From Bacillus sp. HMF5848 (GTDB lineage Bacteria > Bacillota > Bacilli > Bacillales > HMF5848), in the NCBI RefSeq assembly GCF_003944835.1, contig NZ_RWIV01000001.1, forward strand, positions 313,501 through 377,500: 64,000 nt of DNA, read 5' to 3'. Below are positions 51,927-61,157 of the stretch, one piece after another. Within the stretch, counting starts at the first letter, position 1; the number at the start of each line of letters is the position of its first letter. Under the pieces are notes generated by a model. It made no database searches. It was not told the DNA's origin and saw only the letters and a list, made by a program, of their open reading frames with translations. The translations under genes and the position numbers were made by a program.

Positions 51927-54110
51927 ATGAGTCAAGAGCAATTAAAATCCTTTACTACCTTGTTATTATATGGATTAGTTTTTCTCCTCTTGTGGGAATG
52001 GCTTCGTCCGCTTAAGGATGTAACAGATACAGAGCGAATTACGGTGTTTGTTGTGTTCATAGCAGTGGGGTTATTGCTGTCATTTTTACAAATAAGGTTA
52101 TGGTTAACTGTATTAATAAAAAGTACTATTATTCTATTTAGTATTAACATATTATACTTTCAGCTCCCATTTTTTAAGAAAGAATGGTGGGGGTTGTTTT
52201 TTGAAGAACTACAAATCAATGTAGCGTATTTATTTTCGCAAAACTGGTTGTCTTTTACACCATCATTTCGGAGTTTGCTGTTTTTTATTTTACTATGGTT
52301 GCTCACTTACTTAATGCACTATTGGGTCATGATCCAAAAACGTATTTTATTCTTCTACATTATGACTGTTATTTATATAACGGTGCTTGATACATTTACG
52401 CCATATTCTGCAACTACATCTATTATTCGTGTTGTTATGGTGGGTTTTCTGTTACTAGGATTGTTGCATTTTGAACGAACTAAACAAGTAGAGTTTCCGC
52501 GACTGTCTTTTGAAAAAAATATGACTTGGATTTTATCACTAGCTGTTCTTGTGGCAATGTCCGCAACACTAGGGTTTTATAGTCCGAAGTTAAAGCCGCA
52601 ATGGCCAGACCCTGTTCCGTATTTAAAATTATTTGGTCAATCTGATACAGGTGTTATGGGGCAGTTGGTTCAAAAGGTGGGGTATGGTGTAAATGATTCG
52701 CGTCTAGGGGGCCCTTTTATCGAGGACTCTACAGTAGTTTTCTCAGCAAAAGTGGAGCAGTCTCACTATTGGCGAGTAGAATCGAAGGATGTTTACACAG
52801 GTAAAGGATGGGAAACGTCAGAGGATGATGGTGTCCGCTTTGTTCAACAGCCTAATCAAGCCTTTACTGCTTTCGAAAAGTGGTCTAATAAAGTGAAGGT
52901 AACAGATAAACAAGCTACGGTAACGATGAACATAGTGTATCCTCACATAACATATCCTGTTCAATTAACACAGGTTATATCTGATGAACCTGTCGAGCTC
53001 ATTGTCAATCCAGTTACGGAGAGAGTTGTTACATCACCTGGATCTTTGCAATCGTATCAAGTAGAGTATCAACTTCCATCATTTATTATTGATGACTTAC
53101 AGGCTATACAAGATCCTGTTATGGAACTGGAAGCGTATGAGCGCTATACACAGTTGCCTAATTCAGTACCTGAGCGTGTTAGAAACTTGGCTTTTGAAAT
53201 AACTTCAAATAAACCTAATTTATATGACAAAGTAAAGGCTGTTGAAGGTTACTTTGTTGCCAATGACTTTAAATATGAAACAAAAGAGGTCGCTGTGCCG
53301 ACGGGAAGACAAGACTATGTGGATCAGTTTCTGTTCGAAACAAAGCAGGGGTATTGTGATAATTTCTCAACGGCAATGATTGTATTACTTCGTTCAGCGG
53401 GGATACCTTCTCGCTGGGTAAAAGGCTACACGGAAGGTGAATTCATAGAACGATATGATGATGCGACTAGCACATATGACATTACTAATAACAATGCTCA
53501 CTCTTGGGTAGAAGTATATTTTGAAGGGATTGGTTGGGTACCATTTGAACCGACAAGAGGGTTTTCCAATCCGTTTGATTTTAGTTATGATTTAAATAAT
53601 ATTGACATAGAAGCTAGTGCACCTATGATACCTGGCATGAATACAGAACGTGACCCGATGCAGGAGTTCATGGAAGGTGACATAGGTGGTGGCAGTGATA
53701 ATTCTGGTGAAAGCAATTGGTTTACTTCAATCGTGGATAAACTATCATGGGAAGGATTTTTCCTTATAGCTGGCAGTCTTGCTTTAATGAGCTTGATTTT
53801 ATTCAGAACGAGAAGGCGCTGGATATTTATTGTATGGCTTCTTATGTATAAATATAGTAAAAAAGAAACTTCGTTTTTTAACGCATATAATATTTTACTT
53901 AACCAATTAAAGTTGTATGGTTTATCAAAACGTGAGGGTCAAACATTACGAGAGTATGCGATATTTGTTGACCAATCACTAGGGACTACGAAAATGTCAG
54001 AGTTAACAAGTAACTACGAACGAGCTCTGTACCGGAATGATCAATCTGTCCCATTGTGGAAACAATCAGTTAACGCTTGGCAATATATTCTGAGAAAAAC
54101 TGCTTCTTGA
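51927..54110 (+). CDS. yebA: Membrane-anchored transglutaminase-like protein
   Basis: 727 residues. About seven N-terminal membrane helices (to about 220), an external transglutaminase-like domain (about 400-560) and one more membrane helix near 615-635, then a cytoplasmic DUF4129-type tail. The likely catalytic Cys477 is in TKQGYCDNFSTAM and the His in NNNAHSWVEVYF, followed by GWVPFEPT. It belongs to the TgpA group. Starts 2 bp after the DUF58 stop. Its own stop overlaps the guaA promoter -35. Confidence 0.9.
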   Translation: MSQEQLKSFTTLLLYGLVFLLLWEWLRPLKDVTDTERITVFVVFIAVGLLLSFLQIRLWLTVLIKSTIILFSINILYFQLPFFKKEWWGLFFEELQINVAYLFSQNWLSFTPSFRSLLFFILLWLLTYLMHYWVMIQKRILFFYIMTVIYITVLDTFTPYSATTSIIRVVMVGFLLLGLLHFERTKQVEFPRLSFEKNMTWILSLAVLVAMSATLGFYSPKLKPQWPDPVPYLKLFGQSDTGVMGQLVQKVGYGVNDSRLGGPFIEDSTVVFSAKVEQSHYWRVESKDVYTGKGWETSEDDGVRFVQQPNQAFTAFEKWSNKVKVTDKQATVTMNIVYPHITYPVQLTQVISDEPVELIVNPVTERVVTSPGSLQSYQVEYQLPSFIIDDLQAIQDPVMELEAYERYTQLPNSVPERVRNLAFEITSNKPNLYDKVKAVEGYFVANDFKYETKEVAVPTGRQDYVDQFLFETKQGYCDNFSTAMIVLLRSAGIPSRWVKGYTEGEFIERYDDATSTYDITNNNAHSWVEVYFEGIGWVPFEPTRGFSNPFDFSYDLNNIDIEASAPMIPGMNTERDPMQEFMEGDIGGGSDNSGESNWFTSIVDKLSWEGFFLIAGSLALMSLILFRTRRRWIFIVWLLMYKYSKKETSFFNAYNILLNQLKLYGLSKREGQTLREYAIFVDQSLGTTKMSELTSNYERALYRNDQSVPLWKQSVNAWQYILRKTAS

Positions 54111-54135
54111 CCTGCATGAGTTAGCGCGATACAAT
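54107..54135 (+). promoter_or_regulatory. guaA promoter
   Basis: TTGACC (54107-54112) and TACAAT (54130-54135), spacer 17. The -35 overlaps the yebA stop codon. Confidence 0.72.
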
Positions 54136-54159
54136 ATACGATAATTGAATCGTACTACA

Positions 54160-54230
54160 CCCTTATATATCCTCGATAATATGGTTCGAGAGTCTCTACC
54201 GGGTTACCGTTAATAACCCGACTATAAGGG
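54160..54230 (+). ncRNA. Guanine-class purine riboswitch before guaA
   Basis: P1 arms CCCTTATA (54160-54167) and TATAAGGG (54223-54230) enclose the purine aptamer core: ATAATATGG, GTCTCTACC, the two loop-loop arms (GGTTCGAGAG region, and GGGTTACCGTTAATAACCC) and GACTATA. The specificity base is C (GACTA), as in guanine/hypoxanthine sensors. The 3' P1 strand extended, TATAAGGGCAG (54223-54233), is complementary over 11 bp to CTGCCCTTATA (54301-54311) in the terminator. Ligand binding thus frees the terminator and stops guaA transcription. Confidence 0.92.
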
Positions 54231-54287
54231 CAGGTTTCTAAAAGGTTTATGAAAAAGATTGTTTTATTTATGGAACATTCTTCTATT

Positions 54288-54332
54288 AAAAACTAGGATT
54301 CTGCCCTTATAGGTAGAAATCTAGTTTTTTTT
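54288..54332 (+). terminator. Riboswitch-controlled terminator of guaA
   Basis: Outer stem AAAAACTAG (54288-54296) with CTAGTTTTT (54321-54329) and a T-run. The loop contains the antiterminator partner CTGCCCTTATA. The span 54333-54503 shows no gene or further structure of note. Confidence 0.85.
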
Positions 54333-54503
54333 TATAAGAGTGTAGTTTTGAATTTAGTTTACTATGTAGCTTAAGGCCCTAACGGCTCGAGGGTACAGGT
54401 CGATTGTCTCTGAAAGTCAGGACTTTAGTTGACGTAGCACTTGTGTTTGTCACCGTTTGTCACCGTTAGGCTTTTTCTTATTATAAAAAATGAGGTGGAA
54501 TGT

Positions 54504-56042
54504 TTGGAAGGCATACAAGAAATGATTGTTGTACTGGACTTTGGTAGCCAATATAATCAGTTAATTACAAGAAGAATTCGTGAGTTTGGGGTATATAGTG
54601 AATTGCACCCTCACACATTAACAGCTGAAGAAGTTGCTGCGATGAAGCCGAAAGGGATTATATTATCAGGGGGTCCTAATAGCGTATATGGAGACGGAGC
54701 ATTTTCGTGTGATGAAGCTATTTTTGATTTAGGAATCCCTGTATTAGGGATTTGTTATGGCATGCAGCTAATGACTAAGCATTTTGGTGGAGTCGTTGAA
54801 CGTGCGAGTCATCGTGAGTATGGAAAGGCGACGATTAAGGTACAGGAGAATGCGTTTTTATATGAGGGCTTACCTTCAGAGCAAGTTGTTTGGATGAGTC
54901 ATGGTGATTTAGTAACAGCAACGCCGGAAGGGTTTATGGTTGATGCTATTAGTGCATCATGTCCTATCGCAGCTATGAGTAATAAAGAACGTGGTTTGTA
55001 TGGTGTTCAATTCCATCCAGAGGTTCGTCATTCTGTGTATGGCAATGACATTTTAAAGGGATTTGTATTTGAGGCATGTGGTTGTCGAGAAGAGTGGACA
55101 ATGGGTAACTTTATTGAACTAGAAATCGAAAAAATTCGCGAGCAAGTGGGTAGTAAAAAAGTACTATGCGCACTAAGTGGCGGTGTGGATTCCTCGGTTG
55201 TTGCCGTACTTATTCACAAAGCTATTGGAGACCAACTTACATGTATTTTTGTTGACCACGGTTTACTCCGTAAAGGTGAAGCGGAAAGTGTCATGAAAAC
55301 CTTCTCTGAGGGATTCCATATGAATGTTATTAAGGTTGATGCTAGAGATCGTTTCATGGATAAGCTGACTGGTGTGGCTGATCCGGAGAAAAAACGAAAA
55401 ATTATTGGTAACGAATTTATCTATGTTTTTGATGATGAAGCTACAAAGCTTGAAGGAATAGAGTTTCTTGCTCAAGGTACACTTTACACTGATATTATCG
55501 AGAGCGGAACAGCCACTGCGCATACAATTAAGTCCCACCATAATGTAGGTGGGTTGCCAGAAGATATGCAGTTTAAGCTGATTGAACCCCTGAATACGCT
55601 ATTTAAGGATGAAGTACGCGCATTAGGCGCAGAGTTAGGGGTTCCTGATGAAATCGTGTGGCGTCAACCATTCCCTGGACCAGGGCTAGCGATTCGTGTT
55701 CTTGGTGATATAACGGAGGACAAATTAGAAATTGTACGAGAATCAGATGCTATCTTACGAGATGAAATTAAAAAGGCTGGTTTAGATCGTGATATTTGGC
55801 AGTACTTTACTGTATTACCAGGAATTAAAAGTGTGGGGGTTATGGGGGATGCGCGAACTTACGACCATACGGTTGCGATTCGTGCTGTTACGTCTATTGA
55901 TGGTATGACTTCGGATTGGGCGCGTATACCGTGGGATGTACTAGAGAAAATCTCCACCCGGATTGTCAATGAAGTATCTCATGTTAACCGAATAGTATAT
56001 GATATAACTTCAAAACCACCAGCAACGATTGAGTGGGAATAG
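54504..56042 (+). CDS. guaA: GMP synthase (glutamine-hydrolysing)
   Basis: 512 residues, like B. subtilis GuaA (513). It aminates XMP to GMP. Class I glutaminase domain: Cys in GICYGMQLM, His/Glu in FHPEVRH. ATP-pyrophosphatase loop is [10 protein letters not shown], and the C-terminal dimer domain ends KPPATIEWE. The start is TTG 54504, 5 bp after GAGGTGG; the longer open frame from 54441 lacks a ribosome site. Controlled by the guanine riboswitch upstream. Confidence 0.96.
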   Translation: MEGIQEMIVVLDFGSQYNQLITRRIREFGVYSELHPHTLTAEEVAAMKPKGIILSGGPNSVYGDGAFSCDEAIFDLGIPVLGICYGMQLMTKHFGGVVERASHREYGKATIKVQENAFLYEGLPSEQVVWMSHGDLVTATPEGFMVDAISASCPIAAMSNKERGLYGVQFHPEVRHSVYGNDILKGFVFEACGCREEWTMGNFIELEIEKIREQVGSKKVLCALSGGVDSSVVAVLIHKAIGDQLTCIFVDHGLLRKGEAESVMKTFSEGFHMNVIKVDARDRFMDKLTGVADPEKKRKIIGNEFIYVFDDEATKLEGIEFLAQGTLYTDIIESGTATAHTIKSHHNVGGLPEDMQFKLIEPLNTLFKDEVRALGAELGVPDEIVWRQPFPGPGLAIRVLGDITEDKLEIVRESDAILRDEIKKAGLDRDIWQYFTVLPGIKSVGVMGDARTYDHTVAIRAVTSIDGMTSDWARIPWDVLEKISTRIVNEVSHVNRIVYDITSKPPATIEWE

Positions 56043-56053
56043 GAATGCTTTTC

Positions 56054-56095
56054 ACGAACATTTTTATCGTTATAGATAAAAATGTTCGTTTTTTT
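56054..56095 (+). terminator. guaA terminator
   Basis: 15-bp perfect stem ACGAACATTTTTATC (56054-56068) with complement 56075-56089, 6-nt loop and T-run. Confidence 0.92.
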
Positions 56096-56096
56096 G

Positions 56097-56125
56097 TTGA
56101 CAGGTCGGAAAAACGTTGCTAGAAT
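56097..56125 (+). promoter_or_regulatory. pbuG promoter
   Basis: TTGACA (56097-56102) and TAGAAT (56120-56125), spacer 17, starting within the T-tract end of the guaA terminator. Confidence 0.75.
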
Positions 56126-56149
56126 GATAGAGAATTAAATATCGCGAAT

Positions 56150-56219
56150 GCATCGTATAAAGTCGGGAATATGGCCCGAAAGTTTCTACCAAGCTACCGT
56201 AAATGGCTTGACTACGAGG
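56150..56219 (+). ncRNA. Guanine-class purine riboswitch before pbuG
   Basis: Core elements: GGAATATGGCCCGAAAGTTT, CTACC, AAGCTACCGTAAATGGCTT and GACTACGAGG; P1 is CATCGTA with TACGAGG, one mismatch. The specificity base is again C. CGAGGTATATTG (56215-56226) can pair, with one bulge, with CAATATCCTCG (56249-56259), the antiterminator. It senses guanine or hypoxanthine and shuts off the purine importer. Confidence 0.92.
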
Positions 56220-56265
56220 TATATTGAATAGTGTGTTAGCTATTCTTACAATATCCTCGCATGTC

Positions 56266-56299
56266 AACGTTCCATGGTAGAGCCATAGGAACGTTTTTT
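56266..56299 (+). terminator. Riboswitch-controlled terminator of pbuG
   Basis: AACGTTCC (56266-56273) and GGAACGTT (56288-56295) with inner ATGG/CCAT pairing, then a T-run. Confidence 0.85.
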
Positions 56300-56328
56300 A
56301 TTTTTAAAATTCGAGGAGGATATAAAAA

Positions 56329-57705
56329 ATGGGAGCAGCAAAAAAGTTACAGCCTGAAGTAAATGAGTCAAAGAAGTCGGGCGGTATAAAAGGATATTTT
56401 CAATTTGATGAACTCGGTGCAACCTATAGAAGAGAGTTTATTGCAGGATTAACAACATTCTTGTCTATGGCATATATTTTATTCGTGAATCCAGCAACAT
56501 TAGCGTTATTAGGAATTGATGGGCTTGAAAATCGTATGGATGCCAATGCGGTGTTTGTGGCAACTGCTATCGCGGCAGCTGTTGGTTCTCTTTTAATGGG
56601 GTTATTAGCGAATTATCCAATAGCACTAGCGCCTGGTATGGGATTAAATGCGTTTTTTGCATATACAGTTGTATTAACAATGGGTATACCTTGGCAAACA
56701 GCTTTGTCGGGTGTGTTAGTTTCAGGATTGATTTTTATCGTGTTGACATTAACGGGTGTTCGTGAAGCAATTATTAATTCAATCCCTGCCGAATTAAAAT
56801 TTGCAGTAGGTGCTGGTATTGGTCTATTTATAACATTTATAGGGTTCCAGAATGCGGGTATTATTATAAACAATGATGCTACATTAGTGGGTTTAGGTGA
56901 TTTTACAAACGGCAATACATTATTAGCTATTTTCGGTGTGTTCGCTACAGTTGTGTTAATGGTTCGCAAGGTTAAGGGTGGCATTTTTTACGGAATGATA
57001 TTAACGGCTATTATTGGAATGGTTTTTGGTCTTATTGAAGTTCCTACTCAGGTTGTTGGTGCAGTACCGAGTATCGCGCCCACATTCGGTCAAGCATTTT
57101 TCCACTTAGGTGACGTATTATCTATTCAAATGCTAGTTGTTATTCTAACATTCTTGTTCGTAGACTTCTTTGATACTGCTGGGACGTTAGTAGCTGTTGC
57201 AAACCAAGCTGGATTAATGAAAGATAATAAATTGCCACGTGCGGGTAAAGCGTTATTTGCAGATTCAGCTGCAACAGTTGTTGGTGCAGTGTTAGGTACG
57301 TCTACTACGACATCATATATTGAATCATCAGCAGGAGTAGCTGCAGGTGGCCGAACAGGCTTTACATCTGTTGTTACAGCAGGATTCTTCTTATTAGCAT
57401 TATTCTTCTCGCCGTTACTAGGAGTTATTACTGCTCCGGTTACAGCACCAGCTTTAATCATCGTAGGTATTTTAATGGTATCAACGCTAGGTGAAATTGA
57501 TTGGAAAAGATTCGAAATCGCAGTACCAGCATTCTTAACATTAATTGCAATGCCTTTATCATATAGTATTGCTACTGGGATTGCGGTAGGATTTATTTTC
57601 TATCCAATTACAATGATTTTAGCAGGACGACGTAAAGATATTCACCCAATTATGTATGGTATGTTTGTCGTATTTGTTCTATATTTTATCTTCTTAAAAG
57701 CATAA
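56329..57705 (+). CDS. pbuG: Hypoxanthine/guanine permease
   Basis: 458 residues, AzgA/NCS2-type purine permease with about 12-14 membrane helices. FIAGLTTFLSMAYILFVNP at the start, APGMGLNAFFAYTVV, and the substrate-site motif GTSTTTSYIESSAG are family hallmarks. It imports hypoxanthine and guanine by proton symport. ATG follows GAGGAGG. Order guaA-pbuG, each with a purine riboswitch, equals B. subtilis. Confidence 0.95.
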   Translation: MGAAKKLQPEVNESKKSGGIKGYFQFDELGATYRREFIAGLTTFLSMAYILFVNPATLALLGIDGLENRMDANAVFVATAIAAAVGSLLMGLLANYPIALAPGMGLNAFFAYTVVLTMGIPWQTALSGVLVSGLIFIVLTLTGVREAIINSIPAELKFAVGAGIGLFITFIGFQNAGIIINNDATLVGLGDFTNGNTLLAIFGVFATVVLMVRKVKGGIFYGMILTAIIGMVFGLIEVPTQVVGAVPSIAPTFGQAFFHLGDVLSIQMLVVILTFLFVDFFDTAGTLVAVANQAGLMKDNKLPRAGKALFADSAATVVGAVLGTSTTTSYIESSAGVAAGGRTGFTSVVTAGFFLLALFFSPLLGVITAPVTAPALIIVGILMVSTLGEIDWKRFEIAVPAFLTLIAMPLSYSIATGIAVGFIFYPITMILAGRRKDIHPIMYGMFVVFVLYFIFLKA

Positions 57706-57711
57706 ACAATG

Positions 57712-57745
57712 AAAAAGGTGGCTACCGAACAGGAGCCACCTTTTT
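57712..57745 (+). terminator. pbuG terminator
   Basis: AAAAAGGTGGCT and AGCCACCTTTTT form a 12-bp stem with a 10-nt loop. Confidence 0.92.
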
Positions 57746-57832
57746 AATGATTATAATTTTAAACATAGGGGTATAAAGTCATTTGTACAGCCCTGCTAAG
57801 ATATTATGGAGCACTTAAGGTTGCTCTTTTCT

Positions 57833-58372
57833 CTAGCGGAAAACATGAAAAGGAACTTGAAACTTTATTAGTAGAAATGTAATAAATAATAACGACAAGA
57901 CCCAAGCGGCTAGAGGATATATGTGATGAATGCGTAATGTGAAAAGCATAACGATAACAAATAATGCTGACCAAGTTAAGCTCCAACCATTGTAATATTG
58001 AATGCCATTAAATTGCACTATTATATATTCAATAAGAACGGTGATGCCTATCCACACAATATAATATGCAAACTTTCTCATGGGGCCACTACCAGTTGGA
58101 AAATGCCCTAAATAGAGAAGGATTGATGCTGGATAGATAAAAAACATAATGAGAAAAGCTATAAAAGTATGTGTCAATCCAAGTGATTCGTCCAATCCAA
58201 ATGGATTGTAACGCCACATAGGGAAGAAATCAAATAATAAGTAATGATACAGTAAGTCGCCTAGTATGAAAAAAAGAATACTTGGATAGTACAATTTCCA
58301 GTTTTTCCAATCCCCCCAACGCCATGCAACTGTAACAAATAATATAACTAATAATATGGTCACAACGCACAC
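57833..58372 (-). CDS. CBO0543-family membrane protein
   Basis: 179 residues with five membrane helices. WGDWKNWKLYYPSILFFILG, YPASILLYLG and IHHIYPLAAWVLSL match the CBO0543 family closely. Function unknown. Start is uncertain (GTG 58372, or GTG three codons on); GGAAAG is the nearest ribosome-site-like sequence. Related in type to the protein at 35.1 kb. Confidence 0.75.
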   Translation of the reverse strand: MCVVTILLVILFVTVAWRWGDWKNWKLYYPSILFFILGDLLYHYLLFDFFPMWRYNPFGLDESLGLTHTFIAFLIMFFIYPASILLYLGHFPTGSGPMRKFAYYIVWIGITVLIEYIIVQFNGIQYYNGWSLTWSALFVIVMLFTLRIHHIYPLAAWVLSLLFITFLLIKFQVPFHVFR

Positions 58373-58517
58373 ATCTTTCCATTTTTTTACTATTAAGTAT
58401 GACGTCAGTAAGGTGTTTTTATACCAAATTTTTACATTTTTTAATTTTATTCAAATATAAATTTTTATTGATATCCCGTCCGTCATTGCTATGTTAAAGG
58501 TCAAAGACGTATTAGAA

Positions 58518-59690
58518 CTATAATTTAAAAAAATTTAACTTTGCTATACGTGTAGCCGCTTCGCGAATTTGCTCCTCGGATGTTAAAAGTCCTACACGTA
58601 CGAATCCTTCACCATGCTCCCCGAAGCCGATTCCAGGGGCGACGACATGTGCTTTTTCTAGTAATAAATCGGGAAACTCAATTGAACTGTATCCTTTTGG
58701 GACTGGTAACCATGCAAAAAAAGAGCCAGCAGGTGCTTGCACGTTCCAACCGATTTCGTTGAGACTGTCGACCAACGCTGTTCTTCGTGCTTCATATAGG
58801 GCTACTAACTCATTAACGCATTGTTGGGACTCAATCAATGCATGTGCAGCTGCTTCTTGAATAGCTCCAAATAAGCTTACATACATATGATCTTGATAAA
58901 GGTTAATTGCTTCAATAACACTTTTGTTGCCAACAGCAAAACCAACACGCCATCCAGCCATGTTATATGTTTTTGATAACGTATATATTTAAACTCCTAT
59001 ATCTTTTGCTCCAGGGACTTGAAGAAAACTCAATGGTTTCTTTTCATCAAATCCAATAGCACCATATGCGAAATCGTGGCATACGCAAATGTTGTGTTGT
59101 TTTGCTAGTTTTATAGTCTGTTCGAAAAACTCCTGTGTAGCAATGGCGCCGGTTGAGTTGTTCGGATAGTTTAAGAACATAAGCTTTGCTGCTTGAAGTC
59201 ATTTTTGTTAAGCTCACTATAGTCTGGTAGGAACTGATGATTTTTACGAAGAGGCATATGTACCATCTTAGCTCGTGCTAGCTCTACGCCAGACCAATAG
59301 TCTGGGTAACCTGGGTCGGGAACTAGTACAGTATCACCTGGATTCAGTAAGCATTGTGGTAACTCAACTAGCCCAGCCTTACCACCAAACAAAATCGCCA
59401 CCTCATGCTCTGGGTCAAGGTCAACATTGTACTCTCGCTTGTAATACTGTGCGGCAGCTTCTTCAAAAAAGAATGGCCGCGAAACGGCGGATATTTATGA
59501 TGTTTTGTATATCTACTGCTCGTTGTAATGAGCTTACGATATGTGATAGTGTTGGCTGATCTGGATTTCCTTGTCCAAGATTTATAACATCCTGTCCCTC
59601 AGAAATAGCGGCATTCACCTTTTTGACAAGAGATGCGAAAGATTGTTTAGGTAGTTGATTTAAAAGATTCGAATGTTGAAACTGATGCAC
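58518..59690 (-). pseudogene. mtnE: MtnE-like glutamine transaminase, multiply broken
   Basis: The pieces assemble into one PLP aminotransferase closely matching B. subtilis MtnE (YkrV), which makes methionine from its keto acid. From GTG 59690 (after AAGGTG): LPKQSFASLVKKVN and INLGQGNPDQPT; a shift at about 59505; HHKYPPFRG; a shift at about 59465; FGGKAGLVELPQCLLNPGD; a shift at about 59195; MFLNYPNNSTGAIAT. Then a TAA at 58989-58991, apparently from GAA; then IYTLSKTYNMAGWRVGFAVG with the PLP Lys. Three frameshifts and one nonsense change make it non-functional. Confidence 0.92.
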
Positions 59691-59798
59691 TAGATCACCT
59701 TCTTGATTTTTGAAAATTCCCTCTTGCAACTCTAATGAGAAATCATATATTGTAGAAATCAACTTGTAAAGAAAAAAACAAAGTAAGGTGTGACATTT

Positions 59799-60581
59799 TT
59801 GATAATATCTTGTGTTCAAATGGATATTGTGTTTGGGGACCCTGAGGAAAACATAACGAAAGTGCAACAGAAAATCGAGCAAGCTGTTAATGAACATTCA
59901 CCTGATGTAATTGTGTTGCCGGAATTATGGACAACAGGCTATGACTTAGCTAGACTAGATGACATTGCTGATAGCGAAGGGCTTGAAACGAAAAGGGTAT
60001 TATCAGCGCTTGCTAAGAGGCACAGTGTGAATATAGTTGCTGGATCCATAGCAATGCAACATACTAATTATTCTGTCACGAACACAATGTTTGTGTTTAA
60101 TCGCGAAGGTGAGGTAATTGGTGAATATAGTAAGCTGCATCTTTTTAAACTGATGAATGAACACAAATATTTACATGCAGGTAACAAGCTTGGAATGTTT
60201 GCAGTTGAAGGGCAACAAGCAGCAGGTGTGATTTGCTATGACATCCGTTTTCCGGAGTGGATACGTCTTCATGCGACAACAGGCGCTACGATAATTTTTG
60301 TTGTAGCACAATGGCCATTACCAAGATTGTATCACTGGCGCCAGTTATTAATTAGCCGGGCGATAGAAAATCAGTGTTATATCGTAGCTTGTAATCGTGC
60401 CGGAAAAGATCCTGATAATGTGTTTGCTGGTCATTCAATGGTGATTGATCCTTGGGGAGATGTGTTGGTAGAGGCGGACGCTGAAGAGGCAATTATTTCG
60501 ACCGAGATAAATATCTCTAAGGTGAAGAAAGTACGAGATCAAATACCAATTTTTACAGACCGTCGTCCAGAGTTATATTAA
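59799..60581 (+). CDS. mtnU: Omega-amidase-like carbon-nitrogen hydrolase MtnU
   Basis: About 260 residues. It hydrolyses 2-oxoglutaramate, the by-product of the MtnE transaminase, to 2-oxoglutarate and ammonia. The Glu-Lys-Cys triad is in VLPELWTTGYD, EYSKLHLF and GVICYDIRFPEW. Start TTG 59799 lies 8 bp after AAGGTG; GTG 59790 overlaps that site. It looks intact although its partner mtnE, divergent and 108 bp away, is broken and mtnA downstream is a stump. Confidence 0.88.
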   Translation: MIISCVQMDIVFGDPEENITKVQQKIEQAVNEHSPDVIVLPELWTTGYDLARLDDIADSEGLETKRVLSALAKRHSVNIVAGSIAMQHTNYSVTNTMFVFNREGEVIGEYSKLHLFKLMNEHKYLHAGNKLGMFAVEGQQAAGVICYDIRFPEWIRLHATTGATIIFVVAQWPLPRLYHWRQLLISRAIENQCYIVACNRAGKDPDNVFAGHSMVIDPWGDVLVEADAEEAIISTEINISKVKKVRDQIPIFTDRRPELY

Positions 60582-60600
60582 TATTTTCAGAAATATTTAA

Positions 60601-60805
60601 CTACATTTGATGTTTCCATACAAACAGGACTTTCTATTCATATAGAAGAAAGAGATGCAAATGAAATTATTACAATCCAAGGATGCAAATAGCTCCCGAT
60701 AGTGTGAATGTATATAATCCAGCTTTTGATGTCACTCCTAATGAGTTAATTACGGCAATTATAACGGAGAAGGGAATTATTAAGGGGAATTTCAATCAAA
60801 AATAA
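60601..60805 (+). pseudogene. mtnA: MtnA C-terminal remnant
   Basis: Reads TTFDVSIQTGLSIHIEERDA, then after a shift at about 60680, [35 protein letters not shown] and a stop at 60803-60805. This is the C-terminal end of S-methyl-5-thioribose-1-phosphate isomerase. The first about 270 residues are missing. Confidence 0.82.
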
Positions 60806-60822
60806 AAAGAATATTATCATAG

Positions 60823-60847
60823 AGTCGGTGTTTGTGCCGACTTTCTT
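60823..60847 (+). terminator. Hairpin after the mtnA remnant
   Basis: AGTCGG (60823-60828) and CCGACT (60837-60842), followed by TTCTTCT. Probably the old mtnA terminator. Confidence 0.55.
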
Positions 60848-60888
60848 CTATATAATAATAATGGTATCTGCTGTTTCGGAATAAACTG

Positions 60889-60917
60889 TTGACATTGCAA
60901 TGAGAAATTGATATTAT
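60889..60917 (+). promoter_or_regulatory. rRNA operon promoter P1
   Basis: TTGACA (60889-60894) and TATTAT (60912-60917), spacer 17. Confidence 0.82.
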
Positions 60918-60970
60918 TATATACGTTGCTTACGAAACAAGCAGCAAAAAAATAACAGCGAAAAAAGTTG

Positions 60971-61000
60971 TTGACAATCGCAAAGTTATTTTGATATAAT
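60971..61000 (+). promoter_or_regulatory. rRNA operon promoter P2
   Basis: TTGACA (60971-60976) and TATAAT (60995-61000), spacer 18. Tandem promoters are usual for Bacillus rrn operons. Confidence 0.88.
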
Positions 61001-61012
61001 ATAAAAGTTCCC

Positions 61013-61044
61013 TTGAGGAATGAAGCTCTTGAGGAATGAAGCTC
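61013..61044 (+). repeat. Tandem 16-bp repeat in the rRNA leader
   Basis: TTGAGGAATGAAGCTC occurs twice head to tail (61013-61028, 61029-61044), just before a boxA-like GCTCTTTGAAAAC. Confidence 0.85.
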
Positions 61045-61048
61045 TTTG

Positions 61049-61117
61049 AAAACTAAACAAAACCAAGCGCTAAAACGTTTCTATATATAGAAACAAAACA
61101 AGCGACTTTAAAGTCGC
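61049..61117 (+). other. 16S leader with processing stem and hairpins
   Basis: Bases 61049-61071 are complementary, with one extra base, to 62739-62762 after the 16S gene, so they form the long stalk cut by RNase III. Two perfect hairpins follow: GTTTCTATATATAGAAAC (61077-61094) and GCGACTTTAAAGTCGC (61102-61117). Confidence 0.82.
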
Positions 61118-61157
61118 AAAAAGAATTGCCAGATGTAAAATTTGAGCAAGTCAAACT

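Noticed and set aside
54160..54230. Adenine riboswitch
   Set aside because: The specificity position is C (GACTA), not U, in both aptamers.
58518..59690. Several separate small aminotransferase-like genes
   Set aside because: The fragments join in order into one MtnE protein, so this is one broken gene.
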